A stretch of DNA of 26,728 nt from a virus, in the IMG/VR virus record IMGVR_UViG_3300042868_001914, positions 1 to 26,728 of that record; one strand, 5' to 3'. The notes beneath the pieces were generated by a model. That model had not been told where the DNA came from and ran no database searches. It worked only from the letters and a program-made list of their open reading frames with translations. The translations under genes were made by a program, and so were the position numbers. This document shows, piece after piece, positions 1 through 6,230 of this stretch (positions are counted from its first letter, which is position 1; each line of letters starts with the position of its first letter).

Positions 1-10
1 ACATAGCCAG

Positions 11-49
11 GTTAGTGAGTACTAACATGACAAGTTAGTGAGCACTAAC
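11..49. promoter_or_regulatory. Twin 16-bp palindromes, candidate operators
   Basis: Two near-identical palindromes, GTTAGTGAGTACTAAC at 11-26 and GTTAGTGAGCACTAAC at 34-49, start 23 bp apart. The second has perfect 7-bp arms. Spacing of about two helical turns and dyad symmetry are typical of a dimeric repressor such as a TetR-type regulator. The gene they control would lie left of the window or be the early operon; no regulator is assigned. Confidence 0.5.
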
Positions 50-59
50 TAACATGCGC

Positions 60-82
60 AAGGGCTGGCCAGGGCCCTTTTT
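60..82 (+). terminator. Rho-independent terminator
   Basis: AAGGGC at 60-65 pairs with GCCCTT at 74-79, the interior CTGGCCAG is itself palindromic, and a run of Ts (78-82) follows on the plus strand. It would end a plus-strand transcript entering from the left of the window. There is no T tract in the minus direction. Confidence 0.65.
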
Positions 83-106
83 CTGTTAACATATTGTTAT
101 TAAATC

Positions 107-115
107 TGTGGATAA
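107..115 (-). promoter_or_regulatory. Consensus DnaA box
   Basis: TGTGGATAA is the exact reverse complement of the consensus DnaA box TTATCCACA. It lies in an AT-rich stretch next to short iterons, which suggests a replication origin or DnaA-responsive control region. Only one perfect copy is seen, so chance cannot be excluded. Confidence 0.45.
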
Positions 116-136
116 CTTTTTTGTTGTCATTATGCT

Positions 137-163
137 ATGTGGGCAATGTGGGCAATGTGGACC
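137..163. repeat. 9-bp tandem iterons
   Basis: ATGTGGGCA occurs twice in tandem (137-145, 146-154) and is followed by the diverged copy ATGTGGACC (155-163). An inverted relative, ACATTACCCACA, lies at 271-282 and differs from the complement of TGTGGGCAATGT at one base. Direct plus inverted copies beside a DnaA box resemble initiator-binding iterons. Confidence 0.5.
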
Positions 164-270
164 ATGGTTTAAAATCGCTCGACCCCAACGTGAGCGCAGC
201 CATATTCCTAACCCTATTATCATAATACTATCGTTTTAAACTTAAAAATCAGCTCAGCAGATTAACTGTC

Positions 271-282
271 ACATTACCCACA
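271..282 (-). repeat. Inverted copy of the iteron
   Basis: ACATTACCCACA reads TGTGGGTAATGT on the minus strand, matching the TGTGGGCAATGT iteron core at 138-149 and 147-158 in 11 of 12 bases. It probably binds the same protein, in the opposite orientation. Confidence 0.4.
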
Positions 283-380
283 AAATGTCAAAAGCCGCTC
301 GCAGACTAGGTTTCGCCGTGGGTCAAGAGGGGCGTTTTTTGGCGGCCACAATCCGCCCATTTCTGTCACAAAAAGACACA

Positions 381-415
381 AAAATAAATGCAAAACAATC
401 CTTGACATTTATTTT
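381..415. promoter_or_regulatory. 10-bp inverted repeat overlapping the early promoter
   Basis: AAAATAAATG at 381-390 is the exact reverse complement of CATTTATTTT at 406-415. The 15-bp spacer contains the start of the -35 box, and the right arm covers the end of the -35 box and half of the promoter spacer. A repressor bound here would block RNA polymerase, so this is a candidate operator for the early operon. Confidence 0.55.
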
Positions 416-429
416 GTTGTCGCTATAAT
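402..429 (+). promoter_or_regulatory. Consensus sigma-70 early promoter
   Basis: TTGACA at 402-407 and TATAAT at 424-429 match the bacterial housekeeping consensus exactly, with a 16-bp spacer. Transcription would start near 436, leaving a leader of about 65 nt before the first early gene at 500. A perfect-consensus promoter is typical of phage immediate-early transcription by host polymerase. Confidence 0.85.
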
Positions 430-465
430 GGTGTCAGCAGCAAAACATTGTATAGCAAAATAACT

Positions 466-480
466 GCCTAAATTTTAGGC
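466..480. promoter_or_regulatory. Palindrome in the early leader
   Basis: GCCTAAATTTTAGGC has 7-bp arms around a single central base. The centre is too tight for an ordinary RNA hairpin loop, so a DNA-binding site downstream of the transcription start is more likely. It sits just upstream of the GGAGG ribosome-binding site at 490-494. Confidence 0.4.
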
Positions 481-499
481 AATTCACCTGGAGGATGAC

Positions 500-730
500 A
501 TGAAAGCAAAATATTTGATTCAAATATCTGCGCAAAACGGCGCGCTTGCCGTCAACGGCTTTGCGACGATCGACGGCGCGATGACGCGCGCAGTAGCCGA
601 AGAAAAAGCCGAAGCGATACGCGCGGCGGAACTATACGCACGGCCAACAAGCGCGCGCGTTGTGCGCGTCATCACACCGGCCAAGCGGCGCGCTGAAAGC
701 CGCGCGGCTTTTGAAGGGGCGCGCGCATGA
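500..730 (+). CDS. Small early protein of unknown function
   Basis: First gene after the consensus promoter, 76 aa, with a GGAGG ribosome-binding site a few bases before the ATG. The protein is rich in Ala and Arg and lacks membrane segments or cysteines. An N-terminal stretch (KYLIQISAQNGALAVNG) looks like a beta hairpin, followed by an acidic helix (about 31-43) and a basic C-terminus. I recognise no family. Its stop overlaps the start of the next small gene in an ATGA, indicating translational coupling. As the first immediate-early product it may act on the host, but nothing in the sequence shows how. Confidence 0.7.
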   Translation: MKAKYLIQISAQNGALAVNGFATIDGAMTRAVAEEKAEAIRAAELYARPTSARVVRVITPAKRRAESRAAFEGARA

Positions 731-813
731 AACCTACCATTCTCGAAATTGCTTGCGCCGTGTTCGGCTTTGCATCACTCGCGCTATTTGTATTTATGTG
801 CCTTGCTTATTAA
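727..813 (+). CDS. 28-aa single-pass membrane microprotein
   Basis: The ATG overlaps the upstream stop as ATGA, so translation is probably coupled. The product begins MKPTILEIACAVFGFASLAL and ends at TAA 811-813. Residues about 7-27 form one continuous hydrophobic segment with almost no charge, so it should insert in the inner membrane. It shares no family that I know. The close coupling, codon-compatible frame and membrane-only design resemble the 19-aa product at 1784. It could be a host-membrane modulator; this is inference. Confidence 0.5.
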   Translation: MKPTILEIACAVFGFASLALFVFMCLAY

Positions 814-832
814 TTAACTAGGGGAACCGACC

Positions 833-1120
833 ATGACTGACCAAAAATATAACGGCTGGACAAATTACGCTACTTGGCGCGTCAATCTCGAAATCTTTGA
901 CGGATTTGATCCGCGCGAGCATTTTGCAGATTACGACAGCGCGATGGCCGTATCTCAGGATTTTGCGGATCAATTGCAAACGTATGCTGAGGATTACGTT
1001 ATCTACAATTACGAATCGGCGGCTAATAGCCTGATGGCGGACTATGCCCGCGCATTCATGTCAGACGTGAATTGGCGCGAGATTGCGCAGCACATGATTG
1101 CCGATTACGCAGACGCATGA
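833..1120 (+). CDS. Conserved small phage protein with GWTNYATW motif
   Basis: A 95-aa acidic protein whose N-terminus contains NGWTNYATWRVNLEIFDG at about residues 7-24. This motif recurs in small early proteins of many unrelated phages, so the family is real, but I know of no established function. The remainder is helical and rich in Asp, Tyr and Ala, without membrane segments or metal-binding residues. A GGGG-type ribosome-binding site precedes the ATG. The acidic character would suit a DNA-mimic or protein-binding role, but that is speculation. Its stop overlaps a possible next start at 1117 (ATGA). Confidence 0.8.
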   Translation: MTDQKYNGWTNYATWRVNLEIFDGFDPREHFADYDSAMAVSQDFADQLQTYAEDYVIYNYESAANSLMADYARAFMSDVNWREIAQHMIADYADA

Positions 1121-1269
1121 CCCAGTACGGCTGGCTGGATGACTTTGGCGCTGTCTGCTGTTGGCGCGATTTCCCGCCAGCAGCTGGCCGGCCTTACATA
1201 ACGCGCAAAGTAACGCGCAGACGGGCACAAACGCCCACAACTGAAACCCACGGCACAGCGCTGTGGTAA
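1117..1269 (+). CDS. Possible 50-aa early protein
   Basis: The ATG at 1117 overlaps the preceding stop as ATGA, the usual coupling in this operon. The frame continues to TAA at 1267-1269, leaving 16 bp to the next gene. The product starts MTQYGWLDDFGAVCCW, has adjacent cysteines and a basic middle. There is no recognised family. Without this gene the operon would have a 165-bp gap, unusual here, but a chance open frame of this size is also possible. Confidence 0.35.
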   Translation: MTQYGWLDDFGAVCCWRDFPPAAGRPYITRKVTRRRAQTPTTETHGTALW

Positions 1270-1285
1270 TTATGGAGAATCGACC

Positions 1286-1573
1286 ATGCAAACATTAAAC
1301 ATTGACGGTACCACGTACACACTCAAATTCGATAAATGCCCGATCGAGTGGGCGAAACTTGCCCGCAAGCCGTGGAAACCGAAAAAGCCGAAAGATATCC
1401 GCAAGTTTCCGACATGGACTCCGACAGTATCAACGGCCGATTATATCCGGCGGTTTGATGCGCTGAATTTCCTGCAATCGGTCGACTATACCGGCGCTAG
1501 TACCGAAAGCGCCGCGCAGTACGACCCGACAATCCCGCTTATGGAGATTCTGACCGATGAAAACGCAAATTAA
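1286..1573 (+). CDS. Small early protein of unknown function
   Basis: 95 aa, preceded by GGAG a suitable distance before the ATG. The N-terminus (MQTLNIDGTTYTLKF) looks like a beta hairpin. A strongly basic Trp/Lys/Pro-rich stretch (KPWKPKKPKDIRKFP, about 29-43) could bind nucleic acid or a protein. The C-terminus is acidic. I recognise no family. It overlaps the next gene by 17 bp, showing compact early-operon packing. Confidence 0.65.
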   Translation: MQTLNIDGTTYTLKFDKCPIEWAKLARKPWKPKKPKDIRKFPTWTPTVSTADYIRRFDALNFLQSVDYTGASTESAAQYDPTIPLMEILTDENAN

Positions 1574-1805
1574 CACTAGCGCGCCGTGGTATCCGGCGCA
1601 TCTCTGGCCTTACACGTACACACACGGCGACACCGAATTGCTCTGCTTTGTCGACTGGGAACCCGCAGACCGGTCTGTTGGCTTTGCCGGTAATGCCTGG
1701 CTAATTCACGCTTACGCCGGCGGGGTCGACGTGGTCGATCTACTCAAAGACCATATCATCCGCGATATAGAGCAGGAGGCCGCATGTTCGCTCTCATTGG
1801 ATTGA
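1557..1805 (+). CDS. Small early protein of unknown function
   Basis: 82 aa, starting inside the preceding gene (17-bp overlap) and ending inside the next microprotein gene. It is rich in aromatic residues: APWYPAHLWPYTYTHGD near the N-terminus, then FVDWEPADRSVGFAGNAWLIHAY, suggesting a compact beta-rich fold. No signal peptide or membrane segment is visible and I recognise no family. The overlaps at both ends support genuine translation in this frame. Confidence 0.6.
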   Translation: MKTQINTSAPWYPAHLWPYTYTHGDTELLCFVDWEPADRSVGFAGNAWLIHAYAGGVDVVDLLKDHIIRDIEQEAACSLSLD

Positions 1806-1843
1806 TACTTGCGGCCTTGCTGGCTGTCGTGTTAGGTTTATAG
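1784..1843 (+). CDS. 19-aa membrane microprotein
   Basis: The frame MFALIGLILAALLAVVLGL is entirely hydrophobic and ends with TAG at 1841-1843. A perfect AGGAGG ribosome-binding site lies at 1774-1779, four bases before the ATG, inside the end of the preceding gene. Such a strong site is the main evidence for translation. The product is just long enough to span a membrane. It is the last gene before the early terminator at 1888. Its function is unknown; small hydrophobic phage peptides sometimes act on host membrane proteins. Confidence 0.5.
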   Translation: MFALIGLILAALLAVVLGL

Positions 1844-1887
1844 CGCGCGCACTCTCCACGCGCCGGCCATTGTGGCCGCCTTCGGTT

Positions 1888-1919
1888 GCCCGTCAGGCGA
1901 AAACCTGACGGGCTTTTTT
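1888..1919 (+). terminator. Strong terminator of the plus-strand early operon
   Basis: A perfect 10-bp stem, GCCCGTCAGG (1888-1897) with CCTGACGGGC (1904-1913), has a six-base CGAAAA loop and is followed by six Ts (1914-1919). It ends the early operon immediately before the 3' end of the converging primase-helicase gene. No T tract exists in the minus direction, so it is one-way. Confidence 0.9.
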
Positions 1920-1920
1920 A

Positions 1921-4242
1921 TCACTTAACCAGTCGCACGGCTGACGGCGCCGGTGTTTCCTCGACCATGCGGCGCAGTTCTGATTTTGTGGCCGATTTGG
2001 CCAGCTCTGGCGCGCAGATAATGTGCTTACGGGCATCAAAGTCGCGCGATCGTAGCCGCCCCATGTCGACCCAGCCGGCCTCTTTCAGCGCGTGCAGTAG
2101 TGCCTGCTGAACGACCCGCGTGCCCATCGGCGCGCCACCTTGCAGCCGGTCACAGAGAGTATAGAACGGCGCGGCCACTACGCCGGTCGAGAATTCGCCC
2201 AAGCGGCGCTCGATCATCTCGACTAGATACGACTCAGCCGTTGACCTGCCCTGCTCGACCATGATGATCTTAGCCTCGGTCAATGGTGGAGTCGCCCCAG
2301 GGTTGAACTTGCTCACGTCACGCTCGTAGAGTACCTTGCACGCGGCTTCTAAGCCGCCGGATGCGTACCACTCCCAGAACACGCGGCCCTCGTCAATGGC
2401 CATCCTCGGCGCGGCAGAATACGTCACAAACCAGCGCCGATCTTCACTGGGCAATGACAGCGGCGCACGCTCATTTGAGAACGCCAGAACGAACACGCGG
2501 TTTAAAATGTCGTACGGGTGCAGGCCCTTGCGGTTGACCTGCAAAAACTCAGGCGGGGCGGCGATAATCGGCTTTAAGTTATTCTCGAGCGCGCGCCGGT
2601 CTTTCGATTCAGTCTCTTTCAGCTCTTCGAACACCATGATCTCAGACTCTAACGAATAGCCCCACTGAGACGTTATCTGCTCGTTCTTTAGGGTTTTGAC
2701 GTTCGCCTTACTTGCGCCGCCTACGCCCCACAATAGCGGCTCCCAGAGGGTATCTTTACCGCTACCCTGCACGCCCAGATGCAGCACCGCGTGATTGATC
2801 TTAACGTTCGGGTTTTTCAGTTTGTACGCCATCACGTCCAGTACGTGATTACGCTCGACAGGGTCAGGAAGCATATGCTCAACGTGGTCGAGCCATTTTT
2901 TCGGGCTGATCGTATTGGTCGGGATAACCGGACGGTGATTTTTCCAGCGGTTACCGTACGCCTGACCCTCACGCGATACCAGCACGTTTTCGCCAGCGGC
3001 ATAAGTGATGCCAGCTAACGTCAGCGCACCCTTTTTTTGGCGATTCTCATCAAAACAGATCGACGCTTCAATGCGGCGCTTCGTTTTGCCGGTGATGTGG
3101 ATGGAATGGCATAGGACGTGCCGGTACAGGGCGTTAAACCCTGCGCGGTCGATTTCGCGCCGCATTTCCATATCAAAAAATGAATCCTCGCTCAGAATGT
3201 AGGAAAAGCGCGTGTACCAGCCCTCTTTTTCGACCCGATCGAGCTGCTTTTTCTCAACTTCGGCGATCACTTCCGCACCCTTGTCGGGGTACTCGGCAGT
3301 CGGCTGCAGTTTGGATAGCGCCGTGTCCATCGCCTGCGCGAGTAGCTCTTCACGCAAGCCTGGCGAGTGCTTCGGCCCACCATTAGCCGATACCCAATCC
3401 AGAAACGCGTGCGAGTCGAAGTCCACGCAGTGCGAGTGCAGGCAGCGGTACGACCGCGTCGATGGACTGTAGCCGCCCTCAGGGTTGCCATCGGTGTGCT
3501 CGTCCTTGTTGGGGCAGATGACGCCTGCCCACCCGCGAGAATTCGGTGCCGACAGCAGCACGCCCTGACCGGATAGCCACGCCAGCACGTCATCGGCGCC
3601 ATCGTCGGATAAGCGGATAGGGCGCACGCCCAGCGATGACGGCTCGGAAGGGGTGACGCCCAGCGCCGTGCATATCTCGGCCAGCGTGTACTCACGCTCG
3701 GGGTGAAACTCGGTCAGCTGGGCGGCGAAGTTATCGCGCCCTGGCTTGATATTGATCGAGCCTGGCAAGCGGAAGTTACGCACGGCGTTATTGGCGCCTG
3801 GGTCGCAGTAGCCGGCCTTGATGATCGCGTCGATCGCGGCGGCGTACTCACCCTTGGTCGGCTGCTCGGAGAACGCGTAACCCCACTGGAACGACCCAGC
3901 AGACGTCTCAATGATCCATGTCGGCGGCAGGGGCGGGATGTTGGGCGCCTTCTCAGGATCGCCCACGTCATCCAACACCATGACCAGCACGTAATCGCAA
4001 TTGTCTTTGGATGCTGATACGTGCCCGTCCTTGAATCGATCGACAATGAATGACGCGGTGTTACCGTAGATCGCCCAATCGGGCTTAGTCGGATAGTCGG
4101 GCAGGTACGCCGGCCATGTGCAGATGACCGCGCCATCGGGGTGGAGCTGGATCTGACCGTTTTTGAGTTTCGGCTTCTGACGCACGACCAGTGCAGTCTC
4201 ACCCTGTGGTGCCAATTTGGTATAAAATTCGAGGAAATCCAT
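1921..4242 (-). CDS. RepB-type primase / D5-like superfamily 3 helicase
   Basis: A 773-aa replication protein that should prime DNA synthesis and unwind the fork. The N-terminal part (about 1-195) resembles RepB-type primases: an acidic LDDVGD cluster at 90-95, WIIETSAGSFQWGYAF from 109, and AVRNFRLPGSINIK at 153-166. A zinc-binding patch follows with Cys243, His249, Cys267, His271 and Cys272. The C-terminal helicase has Walker A LGVQGSGKDT (489-498), Walker B IMVFEE (535-540) and the conserved stretch FVLAFSNERAP (584-594), as in DUF5906-type primase-helicases. The start is supported by AAGGA upstream of the ATG. It is the last gene of the minus-strand replication operon, after the DNA polymerase gene. 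Confidence 0.9.
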   Translation of the reverse strand: MDFLEFYTKLAPQGETALVVRQKPKLKNGQIQLHPDGAVICTWPAYLPDYPTKPDWAIYGNTASFIVDRFKDGHVSASKDNCDYVLVMVLDDVGDPEKAPNIPPLPPTWIIETSAGSFQWGYAFSEQPTKGEYAAAIDAIIKAGYCDPGANNAVRNFRLPGSINIKPGRDNFAAQLTEFHPEREYTLAEICTALGVTPSEPSSLGVRPIRLSDDGADDVLAWLSGQGVLLSAPNSRGWAGVICPNKDEHTDGNPEGGYSPSTRSYRCLHSHCVDFDSHAFLDWVSANGGPKHSPGLREELLAQAMDTALSKLQPTAEYPDKGAEVIAEVEKKQLDRVEKEGWYTRFSYILSEDSFFDMEMRREIDRAGFNALYRHVLCHSIHITGKTKRRIEASICFDENRQKKGALTLAGITYAAGENVLVSREGQAYGNRWKNHRPVIPTNTISPKKWLDHVEHMLPDPVERNHVLDVMAYKLKNPNVKINHAVLHLGVQGSGKDTLWEPLLWGVGGASKANVKTLKNEQITSQWGYSLESEIMVFEELKETESKDRRALENNLKPIIAAPPEFLQVNRKGLHPYDILNRVFVLAFSNERAPLSLPSEDRRWFVTYSAAPRMAIDEGRVFWEWYASGGLEAACKVLYERDVSKFNPGATPPLTEAKIIMVEQGRSTAESYLVEMIERRLGEFSTGVVAAPFYTLCDRLQGGAPMGTRVVQQALLHALKEAGWVDMGRLRSRDFDARKHIICAPELAKSATKSELRRMVEETPAPSAVRLVK

Positions 4243-4262
4243 TGCAGTCCTTGTAGTTGAAG

Positions 4263-4288
4263 AAGCCGCCCTGCCAGGCGGCTTTTTT
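4263..4288 (+). terminator. Hairpin between polymerase and primase genes
   Basis: AAGCCGCC (4263-4270) and GGCGGCTT (4277-4284) form an 8-bp stem with a six-base loop. The T tract (4283-4288) follows on the plus strand, so as a terminator it would stop antisense transcription into the polymerase gene. On the minus strand, the sense direction, only CTTCTTC follows, giving at most weak attenuation before the primase gene. Confidence 0.55.
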
Positions 4289-6230
4289 ATTTTCCGTACC
4301 GATTCATAGTTTCTACTTCAGCGGACAAAGGCAGTCCTGCCGCCCATTCGGGCGGGGTACACATCACTTGTTTCAGGGTATTGGGTGCATCAGGGTCGGC
4401 GGTCTCCAGCACAATTTCATCATGCACATGCAGCACGACATCATCGAGCTGGCGTAAAGCGTGCCGTAGCAGATCGTTGGCGACTGCTTGCGTTATATTC
4501 TCACAGGCGAGCCCGCGCCACAAGCGGGCACGCGGCCATTCGGTCGCATCCGCTGCCGGCTTCCATGCCGCCTTGACGTACGTAATCTCGTCACCCTCAA
4601 ACTTAGTAAATGGATAGCACAGGATGCGCCCACTGGGCAGCGCGTACCAGAGATGTTGTTTGTCATACAGGTAGGTGACCCGGCCGGCGGTAAACTCCCG
4701 CCCAGGATTCCTAAGCGCCCGCGTGTACGCCTCCTCGAGTTTCGTCCAGTAGCGCACGGCCCATGCGTTTGAGCGCCGCCATGCGTCTACAATCCGGCGC
4801 GAGTCCGACTCAGGCATGATGACGCCGTAATTGCGACCCATCGCACTGAAGGCGCCGATTGAGCCGCCAAAACCAAGGGATAGGATCGCGACCTTGCCGA
4901 TCTGGCGCTGGTCTTTGTCAACGCTATCCTCGGCAACCCGGTAGATGCCGGCGGCCTCACGCTTGTAGATGTCGCGACCATCGCGGAAAACCTGCAAGAC
5001 CTCGTCGGCCTGCGGGTCATTGGACGCCCAGGCTGTCACGCGTGCCTCGACCGCTGACCAGTCGGCGACAACGAACTGCTTGCCGGGCGCGGGTATCAGT
5101 GCGGGCCGGAGCATTCCTTTGAGAACATCTGTAATGCGTTTTCCAAATCTTGGGGTGATGCTGTGGCCTCTGACCATAGCGTGCCTAACATCATCTGGCT
5201 CTGCGGCACACTTGCGCGTGAAGTTGTGAACTTGCGCGCCATAGCTTGAAGCACGTCCGGTGGCAGAGCCTCCTGCAAATACGAAAGCACCTCGTACTCG
5301 GTGATCGTCTTCATCTGCCAAGCCCGCAAGGCGGCTGAACTTCGCAACTGACGACGCCCAGAGGTCATCCGCGCATTGAATGACGTCCGCAACATGGGCC
5401 GGAATTTCTTCATGGTTTTCCTCGGCAAAAACTAACAAATTGGCGCGTACTGACTTGTCGATACTGTACTTCTGCTCGCCGTCCTTGTACACCTCCATCA
5501 TCTTCAAAGCCTGCGGCCCGACTCTGTCCATCACCCACTGTTTCATCTTGGGGCTCCTGACGGACTTGATCTCGCCCTTGGTCAGGTCGGCAACCAGCGT
5601 CTCGATCTCTTCAAGCTCAACAGATGCGTAGCGCACCGCTGCGTGAGCCAGCGGCAAGTCAAGCAGCACGCCACGGTCGTTGATGCGCTCGTTCACATGG
5701 TAGTCGGCCAGCTCTTGATCTGACAATGGCCGCATGGCTTGGCTGACTGCGCGCATGGTTCTGACGTCCTGCTCGCAGTACGCTACCATCTCGGCCATTA
5801 ACGCAGCGTCAGTGTTAAAAGTTCCGTCGGTGCGGGGAATGCTAAGCGCGCGGATAAGTTGATTTCCACGGTGGTCTTTTCGCATGTTGCTGGAGATCGC
5901 TCGCCCGACGTCTTCGAGGCTGCCAGGTAAGCAGTTAGCACGCGCTTGTGTAGCGGTGCAGTAGAACTGCTCGAGTTGAAAGTTACAGTGTAGGACGTAC
6001 CAAAAAATGAGGCGCTCAAAAGCGGCGTTATGCGCGCATATTTGCCCTGTGTGCTGACGTACCACATCGGGGAACGGCTGATCGGGAGTCCAGGTGACAA
6101 CCTCATCGTCGTCAAACGCGTAGGACATACACAGTACATCTGTACTTGCGTCTTGTGCATAGTTGTAAACCCCTTTAGAGGACAGGTCGCATCGGCTGCG
6201 ACTTTCAAAATCAATCCACAAAATAGTCAT
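4287..6230 (-). CDS. Phage DNA polymerase, family A, with 3'-5' exonuclease
   Basis: Replicative or repair polymerase of 647 aa from the chosen ATG. The N-terminal DnaQ-like proofreading domain has motif I IDFES (Asp7, Glu9), motif II AHNAAFE (about 66-72) and motif III YCEQD (Tyr151, Asp155). The polymerase domain has motif A VADWSAVEAR (catalytic Asp390), motif B RQIGKVAILSLGFGG (442-456) and motif C HVHDEIVLE (Asp604). There is no 5'-3' exonuclease domain. An in-frame TTG at 6251 would add seven residues; the ATG at 6230 is preferred because it places the family-typical MTILWIDFES at the N-terminus. Neither start has a clear ribosome-binding site; it overlaps the methyltransferase gene by 20 bp, so coupling is likely. 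Motif B has Phe in LGFGG, where I expect Tyr in many relatives. Confidence 0.93.
   Translation of the reverse strand: MTILWIDFESRSRCDLSSKGVYNYAQDASTDVLCMSYAFDDDEVVTWTPDQPFPDVVRQHTGQICAHNAAFERLIFWYVLHCNFQLEQFYCTATQARANCLPGSLEDVGRAISSNMRKDHRGNQLIRALSIPRTDGTFNTDAALMAEMVAYCEQDVRTMRAVSQAMRPLSDQELADYHVNERINDRGVLLDLPLAHAAVRYASVELEEIETLVADLTKGEIKSVRSPKMKQWVMDRVGPQALKMMEVYKDGEQKYSIDKSVRANLLVFAEENHEEIPAHVADVIQCADDLWASSVAKFSRLAGLADEDDHRVRGAFVFAGGSATGRASSYGAQVHNFTRKCAAEPDDVRHAMVRGHSITPRFGKRITDVLKGMLRPALIPAPGKQFVVADWSAVEARVTAWASNDPQADEVLQVFRDGRDIYKREAAGIYRVAEDSVDKDQRQIGKVAILSLGFGGSIGAFSAMGRNYGVIMPESDSRRIVDAWRRSNAWAVRYWTKLEEAYTRALRNPGREFTAGRVTYLYDKQHLWYALPSGRILCYPFTKFEGDEITYVKAAWKPAADATEWPRARLWRGLACENITQAVANDLLRHALRQLDDVVLHVHDEIVLETADPDAPNTLKQVMCTPPEWAAGLPLSAEVETMNRYGK

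Noticed and set aside
314-340. Possible terminator CGCC...GGCG followed by six Ts
   Set aside because: Only four base pairs with a 13-base loop; too weak to claim.
3267-3695. 142-codon frame inside the primase-helicase gene
   Set aside because: Arg/Trp/Thr-rich composition typical of an out-of-frame reading of a GC-rich gene; no family resemblance.
5096-5428. 110-codon minus-strand frame inside the polymerase gene
   Set aside because: Overlaps the conserved polymerase frame and has no recognised motif or ribosome-binding site; treated as a shadow.
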